A program made the position numbers and the translations under genes. The notes under the pieces were generated by a model. It ran no database searches, was not told the origin of the DNA, and saw nothing but the letters and a program-made list of their open reading frames with translations. Positions 1 through 5,635 of a stretch of DNA of 5,635 nucleotides are shown one piece after another; positions within the stretch are counted from its first letter, which is position 1, and every line of letters starts with the position of its first letter. Source of the stretch: Saprospiraceae bacterium (GTDB lineage Bacteria; Bacteroidota; Bacteroidia; Chitinophagales; Saprospiraceae); the NCBI GenBank assembly GCA_947441325.1, contig CANETR010000174.1, positions 1 to 5,635 of the forward strand, in the 5' to 3' direction.

Positions 1-384
1 AAAGGACATTGCTGGGGAACGCTTTACTGGCAATTCAACGATTACTGGCCAGGCCCAAGCTGGAGCAGCCGCGATGTGTTCGGCAATTGGAAAAAACTGC
101 ATCATCAGCTTGAAACACTCTATGCGCCACTTGCTCTTATTCCCGTGCAAGACAGCAAAAATTTGACTATTTGGCTTGTAAATGATCTGCCAAAAGACGA
201 ATCCGTTTTGGTAGAACTTAGCTTAAACGGCAAGATAATTCTTCTAAAAAAACTAGATTCAAAAGCCAATTCAAATAAAAAAATCATCTCTTTGGCATTG
301 AAAAAAATAAATCCCCGGGTACTTGAATATTCTATTTACAAAGGAAAATCCAAAATTTTTCAGCGTAGCGGAGATTTAAACTAG
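1..384 (+). CDS. Beta-mannosidase-like glycoside hydrolase (GH2), C-terminal fragment
   Basis: The 5' end lies outside the window; reading frame 1 is open from base 1 to a TAG at 382-384, giving 127 residues. Residues 6-34 (GTLYWQFNDYWPGPSWSS, then FGNWKKLH) match the stretch that closes the catalytic barrel of GH2 beta-mannosidases, which remove terminal beta-linked mannose from manno-oligosaccharides and glycans. The catalytic glutamates lie upstream and cannot be checked. From about residue 42 on, a beta-rich segment (IWLVNDLP, then VELSLNGKIILLKKLD) resembles the Ig-like domain that follows the barrel. The protein ends there, whereas most family members continue into one more Ig-like domain, so the C-terminus looks short. 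Its last half is lysine- and AAA-rich, unlike the start. Cellular location cannot be judged without the N-terminus. The gene converges on ilvA with 10 bases between stops and has no evident functional link to it. The family call is firm; exact substrate specificity is inferred. Confidence 0.85.
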   Translation, partial: KGHCWGTLYWQFNDYWPGPSWSSRDVFGNWKKLHHQLETLYAPLALIPVQDSKNLTIWLVNDLPKDESVLVELSLNGKIILLKKLDSKANSNKKIISLALKKINPRVLEYSIYKGKSKIFQRSGDLN

Positions 385-394
385 TCCAATTTTA

Positions 395-1645
395 TCAAAC
401 CAGATAATTGAACAATTCCTGATTATCATTGAGGTAATCGCCAAAAAACTGCCTTTCTTTCATCCGCTGCAGCAGGGGCAAAAAATCTTCCTTTCTTTTC
501 AGTTCAATGCCCACGATAGCAGGTCCTTTCTCACGGCTGGTTTTCTTTGAATATTCAAAATGAACAATATCATCGTCGGGCCCCAAAACTTCAGCAACAA
601 ATTCTTTTAATGCCCCAGCCCTTTGGGGAAAGCGCACCAGGAAATAATGTTTGATTCCTTCGTATAGCAGCGAGCGCTCACGGATTTCTTCCGTTCTTGA
701 AATATCATTATTACTGCCCGAAACGATACAGACTACATTTTTGCCTTTCAGCTCTGGACCAAGCTGTTCCAGCGCTGCAATGCTCAAGGCTCCAGCCGGC
801 TCAACTACGATTGCATCGAGATTGTAAAGTTCCAGTATGGTGGAACAGACCTTACCTTCGGGTACAGTAACTACCCTATCGATACAACTTCGGCAAATGT
901 CGAAATTGAGATTACCGATTTTTTTAACAGCTGCCCCATCTACAAATTTGTCGATATGGTCGAGTGCTGCATTGGTTCCCTGCTGCAGTGCGAAGCTGTA
1001 AGATGCCGCACCTTCGGGTTCAACGGCAATGATTTTTGTATGAGGACTCAATTGTTTAAAAACTGCTGAAACACCGGCTGAGAGTCCACCTCCGCCAATT
1101 GGCAGGATGAGAATATCCACAGGATTTTTCGAATGTTCTATAATTTCCAGACCTACGGTTGCCTGACCCTCAATCACTTTTTCATCATCGAAGGGATGTA
1201 TAAATACAAGTCCGTTGGCATTGCCATATTTGACAGCGGCAGCATAGGCATCGTCGAAGGTGTCGCCTTCCAAAACAATATCTACCCATTCCTTGCCGAA
1301 AAAAGCTACCTGATTTACTTTTTGTTTTGGCGTTGGTAGCGGCATGTAAATTTTTCCCCTAATTCCAAGTTTACGGCAGGCATAGGCAACACCCTGAGCG
1401 TGATTGCCTGCACTTGCACAGATAACGCCGCTGCTTTTTTCGCTTTCGCTCAGGCTGCTGATTTTATTAAAAGCCCCTCTGATCTTGTAGGAACGCACAG
1501 TCTGCAGGTCTTCTCTTTTGAAGTGAATGGTCGCTGCATACTTTTCCGAACCCAGGATGTTATAGGTCAGAGGGGTGACATTGGCTACTTCTTTCAGTTT
1601 CAGTGCAGCCGCTTTTACTTTTTCAATTTCAGGGAAATAGCTCAT
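395..1645 (-). CDS. ilvA: Threonine dehydratase (threonine ammonia-lyase), biosynthetic, single ACT-like domain
   Basis: PLP-dependent cytoplasmic enzyme that converts L-threonine to 2-oxobutanoate and ammonia, the committed step to isoleucine. The 416-residue product has the PLP lysine at about K54 (RSYKIRGAF), the substrate loop ASAGNHAQG at 77-85, the phosphate-binding GGGG at 184-187 and SGSNND at 309-314. A C-terminal ACT-like regulatory domain spans roughly 330-416 (HYFLVRFPQRAGALKEF at its start). One ACT-like unit and a length near 410-420 fit the shorter Bacillus-type biosynthetic enzymes rather than the roughly 510-residue E. coli type with two units. Isoleucine feedback is therefore likely but inferred. 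The start at 1645 is chosen because homology begins at MSYFPEIEKVKAAALKL and the ATG falls 2 bases after the ilvC stop. An upstream in-frame ATG at 1687 would overlap ilvC by 40 bases and add residues without family resemblance. It is the last gene of the cluster. Confidence 0.95.
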   Translation of the reverse strand: MSYFPEIEKVKAAALKLKEVANVTPLTYNILGSEKYAATIHFKREDLQTVRSYKIRGAFNKISSLSESEKSSGVICASAGNHAQGVAYACRKLGIRGKIYMPLPTPKQKVNQVAFFGKEWVDIVLEGDTFDDAYAAAVKYGNANGLVFIHPFDDEKVIEGQATVGLEIIEHSKNPVDILILPIGGGGLSAGVSAVFKQLSPHTKIIAVEPEGAASYSFALQQGTNAALDHIDKFVDGAAVKKIGNLNFDICRSCIDRVVTVPEGKVCSTILELYNLDAIVVEPAGALSIAALEQLGPELKGKNVVCIVSGSNNDISRTEEIRERSLLYEGIKHYFLVRFPQRAGALKEFVAEVLGPDDDIVHFEYSKKTSREKGPAIVGIELKRKEDFLPLLQRMKERQFFGDYLNDNQELFNYLV

Positions 1646-1647
1646 TT

Positions 1648-2685
1648 TTATGGTCTTAATTGTCTGACAGCTTTGCCGGTAAGCCACATCTCCGATTCAC
1701 GGATTTCTTTCAGTTCAGCTTCGAGTTTTACGCGGTAATCGGGTTGCGAATTGGAATCGATGGAGCGTTGTGCCTCATTGCCCGAGATAACAGCATCGTA
1801 CAATTCCTCAAATACAGGCGCAACAGCATCTCTGAATTTGTTTTTCCAGTCGAGTGCACCACGCTGTGCAGTGGTCGATGTATTGGCAAACATCCAGTCC
1901 ATACCCTTTTCGGCAATGAGCGGCATCAATGATTGCGTGAGTTCCTCCACTGTTTCGTTAAATGCCTCGGATGGACTATGTCCTCTTTTGCGCAGCAGAT
2001 TATACTGAGCTTCCATGATTCCGGCAATTGCACCCATAAGAGTTCCACGTTCTCCGGTAAGGTCGGAATACACCTCATTTCTGAAATTTGTTTCGAACAA
2101 ATAGCCCGAACCGATGGCTATGCCCAGGGCCATAGCTTTTTCGGCAGCCTTCCCTGTATAGTCCTGATAAACTGCATAGGAAGAATTGATGCCCTTGCCC
2201 TCGACAAAGAGTCTTCTCAAAGAAGTGCCCGAACCTTTTGGTGCAACAAGAATTACATCCACATCGGCAGGCGGAATGATACCGCTTCGCTCATTAAAGG
2301 TGATGCCGAAGCCATGCGAAAAATAAAGGGTTTTGCCTTGGCTCAGGTGTTTTTTAACAGTTGGCCAGGCTTGGATTTGACCTGCATCGGAAAGTAAATA
2401 CTGAACGATTGTAGCCTTTTCGAGCGCTTCTTCCAGTTCGAACAGATTTTTTCCAGGAACCCAGCCATCTCTGACTGCCTTGTCCCATGAAAGTCCGCCT
2501 CTGCGTTGCCCGATGATGACGTTAATGCCATTGTCGCGCATGTTCAGCGATTGTCCAGGGCCTTGTACGCCATAACCGATTACAGCAATTGTTTCGTTTT
2601 TCAATAATTCCTGCGCTTTTGCAAGCGGAAATTCGTCGCGGGTAACTACATTTTCGAGTACGCCGCCAAAGTTGATTTGTGCCAT
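1648..2685 (-). CDS. ilvC: Ketol-acid reductoisomerase (acetohydroxyacid isomeroreductase)
   Basis: Cytoplasmic Mg- and NAD(P)H-dependent enzyme. It isomerises and reduces 2-acetolactate or 2-aceto-2-hydroxybutanoate to the dihydroxy acids used by IlvD. The 345-residue product has an N-terminal Rossmann domain with the dinucleotide loop GYGVQGPGQ (37-45). It is followed by GQRRGGLSWDKA (59-70), whose arginines and serine suggest NADPH preference. Other expected residues are H124 (SHGFG), K150 (APKGSG), the metal-binding pair D208 and E212 (SDLTGE), probable metal ligands E244 and E248, and S270 in NTSTTAQRGALDW. Length and the single helical C-terminal domain place it with short class I enzymes. 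However, the cofactor loop, GWVPGKNLF and STTAQRGALDW resemble fungal and plant sequences more than the usual bacterial ones. ATG at 2685 directly follows an A-rich stretch. It is preceded by the 306-bp repeat-filled gap and followed 2 bases after its stop by ilvA. Confidence 0.97.
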   Translation of the reverse strand: MAQINFGGVLENVVTRDEFPLAKAQELLKNETIAVIGYGVQGPGQSLNMRDNGINVIIGQRRGGLSWDKAVRDGWVPGKNLFELEEALEKATIVQYLLSDAGQIQAWPTVKKHLSQGKTLYFSHGFGITFNERSGIIPPADVDVILVAPKGSGTSLRRLFVEGKGINSSYAVYQDYTGKAAEKAMALGIAIGSGYLFETNFRNEVYSDLTGERGTLMGAIAGIMEAQYNLLRKRGHSPSEAFNETVEELTQSLMPLIAEKGMDWMFANTSTTAQRGALDWKNKFRDAVAPVFEELYDAVISGNEAQRSIDSNSQPDYRVKLEAELKEIRESEMWLTGKAVRQLRP

Positions 2686-2700
2686 TTTTTTTATTTTTAG
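2686..2700 (-). promoter_or_regulatory. A-rich translation-initiation region of ilvC
   Basis: Read on the minus strand, the 15 bases before the ilvC ATG are CTAAAAATAAAAAAA. There is no purine-rich Shine-Dalgarno here. An unstructured A-rich stretch next to the start codon is the usual substitute in Bacteroidota. It supports the ATG at 2685 as the true start. The role is inferred from phylum-wide practice, not from anything unique here. Confidence 0.5.
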
Positions 2701-2938
2701 ACTGTTAGATTAAGAGACTTTTAGACTTGGAGACTTTTTGAAATTAGAAGGTAGAAGTCAGAAGTCAGAAATTTTAGACTTGGAGATTAATAGATGCTAG
2801 ACTTGGAGACTTTTGAAATATGAAGTAAGAAGCCAGAAGGTAGAAATTTTAGACTATTAGAATAATAGATGCTAGACTTGAAGACTTTTTGAAATATGAA
2901 GGTAGAAATCAGAAGTCAGAAGTCAGAAATTAGAAATA
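2695..2938. repeat. Nested short-period repeat array (8-mer and 7-mer) filling the ilvN-ilvC gap
   Basis: Three higher-order copies begin with TTTTAGACT at 2695, 2772 and 2847 (spacing 77 and 75; the last copy is about 84-90 bp). Each copy has an octamer part of form NNNNAGAY. In copy 1 it is TTTTAGAC, TGTTAGAT, TAAGAGAC, TTTTAGAC, TTGGAGAC, in perfect 8-base register from 2695. Copies 2 and 3 share a 7-base slip, GCTAGAC, at 2796 and 2871. A bridge of the form TTTTGAAAT (with four or five T) leads to a heptamer part: AGAAGGT, AGAAGTC, AGAAGTC, AGAAATT from 2746; TGAAGTA, AGAAGCC, AGAAGGT, AGAAATT from 2821; TGAAGGT, AGAAATC, AGAAGTC, AGAAGTC, AGAAATT, AGAAATA from 2897. By hand count the + strand has about 55 G and 19 C over 244 bases, so the ilv-sense strand is C-rich and G-poor. 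No ORF, tRNA or dyad symmetry was seen in it. Similar AGAAGTC and TTAGACT strings are, to my recollection, common between Bacteroidota genes; no function is known to me. Confidence 0.9.
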
Positions 2939-2964
2939 TATGTTCATCAAATTTCCACATCAAT
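2933..2964 (-). promoter_or_regulatory. Possible Bacteroidota-type promoter for ilvC-ilvA
   Basis: On the minus strand, ATTG (2964-2961) is followed after 20 bases by TATATTTC (2940-2933). This is one mismatch each from the Bacteroidota -33 element TTTG and -7 element TAnnTTTG, at an acceptable spacing. Initiation would fall near 2926, giving a leader of about 240 bases made almost wholly of repeat array before ilvC. The region is AT-rich, so a chance match is quite possible. The alternative is read-through from the ilvD-ilvB-ilvN promoter beyond the window. Confidence 0.25.
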
Positions 2965-2996
2965 TCATCCGCACAACAAAGTATCCGCACATCAAA
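2943..2996. repeat. Second imperfect tandem repeat (CATCAA / ATCCGCACA type) reaching into the ilvN stop
   Basis: The motif CATCAA (or CAACAA) recurs at 2945, 2958, 2974 and 2990, spaced 13, 16 and 16 bases. The two best units are ATCCGCACAACAAA (2967-2980) and ATCCGCACATCAAA (2983-2996), identical at 13 of 14 positions. The last unit contains the ilvN TGA (2994-2992), so the repeat overlaps the end of the gene. It differs in sequence from the adjacent AGAAGTC/TTAGACT array and marks the other side of the ilvN-ilvC gap. Function unknown. Confidence 0.65.
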
Positions 2997-3504
2997 TTAA
3001 ATATGATTCCAATGTCGCCATAGGCTTTGTTATCGCCACCCTTCCCGATCTTACAAACTCGAGCAGACCAAGGGGTTGCAATAGTTCCAGCAGTTCCTGT
3101 GTTTCCTTTCGGTGCCCGGTTTTTTCCAATACAAGAAAATCCTTTTCGATGGAAATAATTCTGATATTGTGTTTACGAATGAGCCCTTCGAAAAAGCCAA
3201 GTTCCTGAGTGATTGATGCCGGCAGTTTGTACAAGGCAATTTCCTGATAAACCGTTTCCTCTTCTTCATGGAAAAATGCTTTGAGCACATCCACTTGTTT
3301 TTCAATCTGTTTTACCAGTTTTTCCACAGCATGTTCGCTTTCGGTCACTACAATTGTATAGCGATGAATGCCGTCAATTTCCGATTCGGAAGCGGCAATG
3401 CTGTCGATATTAATATGCTGTCTGGTGAACATGGCGGTGATGCGATTGAGCAATCCGACCTTATTTTCCGTAAAAACGGATAGTGTATATGTTTTTTTTG
3501 ACAT
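2992..3504 (-). CDS. ilvN: Acetolactate synthase regulatory (small) subunit
   Basis: Regulatory partner of IlvB; it raises catalytic activity and confers feedback inhibition, typically by valine. The 170-residue product fits the usual 160-175-residue length of the IlvH/IlvN family. An N-terminal ACT domain spans about 5-78, with ENKVGLLNRI (13-22, glycine at 17) and INIDSI (31-36, N32). These align with the Gly and Asn at which E. coli IlvH variants lose valine sensitivity, so valine binding is likely. The C-terminal ALS small-subunit domain covers about 85-165 and ends in the conserved pattern LLEFVRSGRVAITK (147-160). ATG at 3504 lies 25 bases after the ilvB stop and is preceded by A-rich sequence with no Shine-Dalgarno. 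The TGA sits inside a short repeat that begins the 306-bp gap to ilvC. The symbol ilvH is used for the same family. Confidence 0.96.
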   Translation of the reverse strand: MSKKTYTLSVFTENKVGLLNRITAMFTRQHINIDSIAASESEIDGIHRYTIVVTESEHAVEKLVKQIEKQVDVLKAFFHEEEETVYQEIALYKLPASITQELGFFEGLIRKHNIRIISIEKDFLVLEKTGHRKETQELLELLQPLGLLEFVRSGRVAITKPMATLESYLI

Positions 3505-3529
3505 GATTTTTCTGTTTTCAGTTCTCTAA

Positions 3530-5233
3530 TTATTCCGGACCCAATTTTACCTCCGAGACCGAAGCACCAGTTGGCACCATCGGAAAGACATTGTCCTCTT
3601 TTCCGACCATTACCTCCAAAAGATAGCTTGCAGGGTGTTGCAGCATTTCGGTAACGGCGCTTTCAAGATCTGCTCTTTCTCGAACGGTTTTACCACTAAT
3701 GCCATAACCCTTTGCGATTTGAACAAAATTGGGATTCGACATCTCGGTGAAGGAATATCTTTTTTCGAAAAACAGTTCCTGCCACTGTCTTACCATGCCC
3801 AGAAATTCATTGTTGAGGATGAGGATTTTGACATTGGCACCTGTTTGAAACAAGGTTCCCAACTCCTGAATGGTCATCTGAAAACCGCCATCGCCAATAA
3901 CGGCTACAACTGTTTTATCGGGTGCGCCGAGTTTGGCTCCCAATGCAGCAGGCAGACAAAAACCCATAGTGCCCAATCCGCCCGAAGTGATTTTACTGCG
4001 GGTATTTTTAAATTTGGCATAGCGGCAGGTCACCATCTGATGCTGCCCTACATCCGTAACCACAATGGCCTCGCCAGCTGTTTGTTCATTTACTACCCTA
4101 ATGACCTCAGCCATGCTGATTGGCCCCTCGCCGGGATACAAATCTTTCTGCTGTACCTTTTCAATTTCCTTCGCCTCGAGACTTCTGAATTTTGCGAGCC
4201 ATTCGCCGTGATTATTTTTGTCAACGGCTTCAATTAACATAGTCAGACTTGCCTTGGCATCGCCCAATACCGCGACATCTGCTTTTACATTTTTATTAAT
4301 TTCGGCAGGGTCGATATCGAAATGAACGATTTTTGCCTGCTTAGCGTACGAGTTCAAATTTCCTGTCACGCGGTCATCGAATCGCATACCCACCGCAATG
4401 AGCAGGTCGCATTCGTTGGTGAGCACATTTGGTGCATAATTGCCGTGCATGCCGAGCATACCCACATTGAGCGGATGAGCCGTTTCGAGCGCAGATAGTC
4501 CCAAAATGGTCCAGGCCGCAGGGATGCCTGTCTTCTCAATCAGGGTTTTCAACTCCTGTTCGGCACCAGAAAGAATAATGCCCTGACCAAAAATTAAAAA
4601 GGGCTTTTTTGCAGCATTGATAAGTGCTGCAGCTTCATTTACTGCATCGGTACTTACAGTTGGTACAGGTTTATAGCTTCTGATTTTGGTACATTTTTCG
4701 TAGGTAAAATCAGCCAGTGCAAACTGGGCATCTTTTGTAATGTCAATGAGCACCGGGCCGGGTCTGCCACTCGAAGCTATATAAAAAGCCTTGGCCAGCA
4801 CTTCGGGAATTTCCTCTGCATTAGTCACCTGAAAATTCCATTTTGTCACCGGCATTGAAATACTGATGATGTCGATTTCCTGAAAAGCATCGGTACCCAA
4901 TAACTGCGAAGCAACCTGTCCGGTAATGCAGACCAGGGGCGTTGAATCGATCATGGCATCGGCAATTCCAGTGATAAGATTAGTGGCTCCGGGACCCGAG
5001 GTAGCAAAAACCACCCCTGTTTTGCCAGATGCGCGGGCATATCCCTGCGCAGCATGTATGGCGCCCTGTTCATGGCGCGAGAGCACATGGTTAATTTCGG
5101 GATAATCGTACAAGGCATCATAAATAGGCATGATGGCTCCGCCCGGATAACCGAATATATACTCAGTATTTTCTTCCTTCAGGCATTTGATAACAGCCTC
5201 GGCGCCACGTATTTTAGTGATAAGTTCAGTCAT
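3530..5233 (-). CDS. ilvB: Acetolactate synthase (acetohydroxyacid synthase), catalytic large subunit
   Basis: ThDP-, Mg- and FAD-dependent enzyme. It decarboxylates pyruvate and joins the product to pyruvate (valine, leucine) or 2-oxobutanoate from IlvA (isoleucine). The 567-residue product has the expected order: the N-terminal pyrimidine-binding ThDP domain (about 5-170) with YPGGAIMPIYDAL and the catalytic glutamate E55 (RHEQGA); the central FAD-associated domain (about 190-330) with GMRFDDRVTG; and the C-terminal pyrophosphate-binding ThDP domain (about 375-540) with GDGGFQM at 447-453 and NN at 474-475. VRQWQELFFEKRYS (481-494) is typical of biosynthetic AHAS rather than catabolic AlsS. 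Position 108 is Ala (TGQVASQ) where plant and E. coli IlvB enzymes have Pro. The start at 5233 is chosen because family similarity begins at MTELITKIRGAEAV; the frame stays open upstream to 5350, but that part overlaps ilvD and looks unrelated. It follows ilvD by 11 bases and precedes ilvN by 25. Confidence 0.97.
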   Translation of the reverse strand: MTELITKIRGAEAVIKCLKEENTEYIFGYPGGAIMPIYDALYDYPEINHVLSRHEQGAIHAAQGYARASGKTGVVFATSGPGATNLITGIADAMIDSTPLVCITGQVASQLLGTDAFQEIDIISISMPVTKWNFQVTNAEEIPEVLAKAFYIASSGRPGPVLIDITKDAQFALADFTYEKCTKIRSYKPVPTVSTDAVNEAAALINAAKKPFLIFGQGIILSGAEQELKTLIEKTGIPAAWTILGLSALETAHPLNVGMLGMHGNYAPNVLTNECDLLIAVGMRFDDRVTGNLNSYAKQAKIVHFDIDPAEINKNVKADVAVLGDAKASLTMLIEAVDKNNHGEWLAKFRSLEAKEIEKVQQKDLYPGEGPISMAEVIRVVNEQTAGEAIVVTDVGQHQMVTCRYAKFKNTRSKITSGGLGTMGFCLPAALGAKLGAPDKTVVAVIGDGGFQMTIQELGTLFQTGANVKILILNNEFLGMVRQWQELFFEKRYSFTEMSNPNFVQIAKGYGISGKTVRERADLESAVTEMLQHPASYLLEVMVGKEDNVFPMVPTGASVSEVKLGPE

Positions 5234-5244
5234 AATTATTTGAA

Positions 5245-5635
5245 TTAAAACAGATTTGAATCGGTGACACAGCCCTCGGATGCAGAGGAAACCAAACGGG
5301 CATATTTGTATAAGGCACCCGAACTGACCTTTAATTTGGGGCAAACCCAAGCGGCCTTTCTTTGTTGCAATAGCTCCTCGCTGACATGAAGGGTCAGCAC
5401 ATTATTAATTGCATCGATGCTAATCTCATCCCCATCTTCGACCAATGCCAATGGTCCACCAGCTTGTGCTTCGGGAGATACATGCCCTACTACAAAGCCA
5501 TGACTGCCTCCCGAAAATCGTCCATCGGTAATCAGTGCCACATCATTTCCAAGCCCTTTGCCCATTATGGCCGAGGTCGGTTTCAGCATTTCTGGCATAC
5601 CTGGACCGCCCTTGGGACCTTCGTATCGGATCACT
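5245..5635 (-). CDS. ilvD: Dihydroxy-acid dehydratase, C-terminal fragment
   Basis: Iron-sulphur dehydratase that turns the IlvC products into 2-oxoisovalerate and 2-oxo-3-methylvalerate. Only the last 130 residues are present; the gene runs off the right edge, so the cluster cysteines and most metal ligands cannot be seen. The visible part is diagnostic: [15 protein letters not shown] at its start, then [17 protein letters not shown] (36-52), whose serine (S41 of the fragment) is the conserved residue proposed as catalytic base in the IlvD/EDD family. After these come [14 protein letters not shown] and the C-terminal [15 protein letters not shown] at 5634-5632 is an internal valine codon, not a start. 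The stop TAA (5247-5245) lies 11 bases before the ilvB ATG, so the two are almost certainly co-transcribed. The promoter and any leader or attenuator of the cluster must lie further right, outside the window. Confidence 0.96.
   Translation of the reverse strand, partial: VIRYEGPKGGPGMPEMLKPTSAIMGKGLGNDVALITDGRFSGGSHGFVVGHVSPEAQAGGPLALVEDGDEISIDAINNVLTLHVSEELLQQRKAAWVCPKLKVSSGALYKYARLVSSASEGCVTDSNLF

Noticed and set aside
76..384. A separate small gene starting at the GTG at 76.
   Set aside because: The frame is open from base 1 and the residues before 76 match GH2 beta-mannosidases, so this is the tail of a larger gene.
387..410. Weak inverted repeat CAAT-TT-TATC / GATA-ATTG across the convergent gap, a possible bidirectional terminator.
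   Set aside because: Only two 4-bp AT-rich half-stems interrupted by a two-base bulge, with no following U-run in either direction. Such structures are expected by chance in this composition.
1646..1687. Longer ilvA from the ATG at 1687.
   Set aside because: The extra 14 residues lie over the ilvC C-terminus and do not resemble threonine dehydratases; the ATG at 1645 is 2 bases after the ilvC stop.
1400..1738. A 112-codon open frame on the + strand across the ilvA-ilvC junction.
   Set aside because: Antisense to two well-supported genes, with no initiation context and no recognisable protein features.
2695..2938. CRISPR array or REP-type palindromic element.
   Set aside because: No constant repeat separated by unique spacers and no dyad symmetry; the units are contiguous 7- and 8-mers.
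2686..2991. Amino-acid leader peptide attenuator or T-box/riboswitch upstream of ilvC.
   Set aside because: No short ORF rich in Ile/Val/Leu codons, no stem-loop followed by a U-run, and no conserved riboswitch core could be found; the sequence is repeat DNA.
3635..4237. A 200-codon open frame on the + strand inside ilvB.
   Set aside because: It is antisense to the highly conserved C-terminal half of IlvB, shows no recognisable domain, and is best explained as a by-product of ilvB codon usage.
5234..5350. Longer ilvB from 5350, with a cysteine-rich, hydrophobic N-terminus that might look like a transit or signal sequence.
   Set aside because: It is antiphase translation of the conserved ilvD C-terminus; AHAS similarity begins at the ATG at 5233.

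Overview
The window looks like a chromosomal segment from a member of the Bacteroidota. Three things suggest this. The starts that can be placed have A/T-rich upstream sequence and no recognisable Shine-Dalgarno. The gene order ilvD-ilvB-ilvN-ilvC-ilvA is familiar from this phylum. The IlvC belongs to a form with eukaryote-like motifs that I associate with it. No species can be named from the sequence alone.

Layout: bases 1-384 on the + strand hold the 3' end of a glycoside hydrolase family 2 beta-mannosidase-like gene. It converges on the rest of the window with only 10 bases between the two stop codons. Everything else is a minus-strand isoleucine/valine biosynthesis cluster. In transcription order it runs: ilvD (C-terminal 130 residues only, entering from the right edge), ilvB (5233-3530), ilvN (3504-2992), a 306-bp gene-free gap, ilvC (2685-1648) and ilvA (1645-395). 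Apart from the ilvN-ilvC gap, intergenic spacings are 2 to 25 bases, as expected of co-transcribed genes.

How the genes work together: IlvA deaminates threonine to 2-oxobutanoate. IlvB (catalytic) with IlvN (regulatory) condenses pyruvate with pyruvate or 2-oxobutanoate to form acetohydroxyacids. IlvC isomerises and reduces these, and IlvD dehydrates the products to the 2-oxo acids that are transaminated to valine and isoleucine. All steps except the final transamination are represented. Feedback control is expected through the ACT domain of IlvN and the ACT-like C-terminus of IlvA.

The genes are ordinary housekeeping genes, and I see no new enzymatic system. The part that is not ordinary is the ilvN-ilvC gap (2686-2991). 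It is almost entirely short-period repeat DNA of two families. One is a nested 8-mer/7-mer array with three higher-order copies of about 75-84 bp. The other is a 13-16-bp-period element that runs into the ilvN stop codon. In the direction of transcription the array would give a C-rich, G-poor, apparently unstructured RNA just before ilvC. That raises testable ideas about Rho-dependent polarity or a separate ilvC-ilvA promoter.
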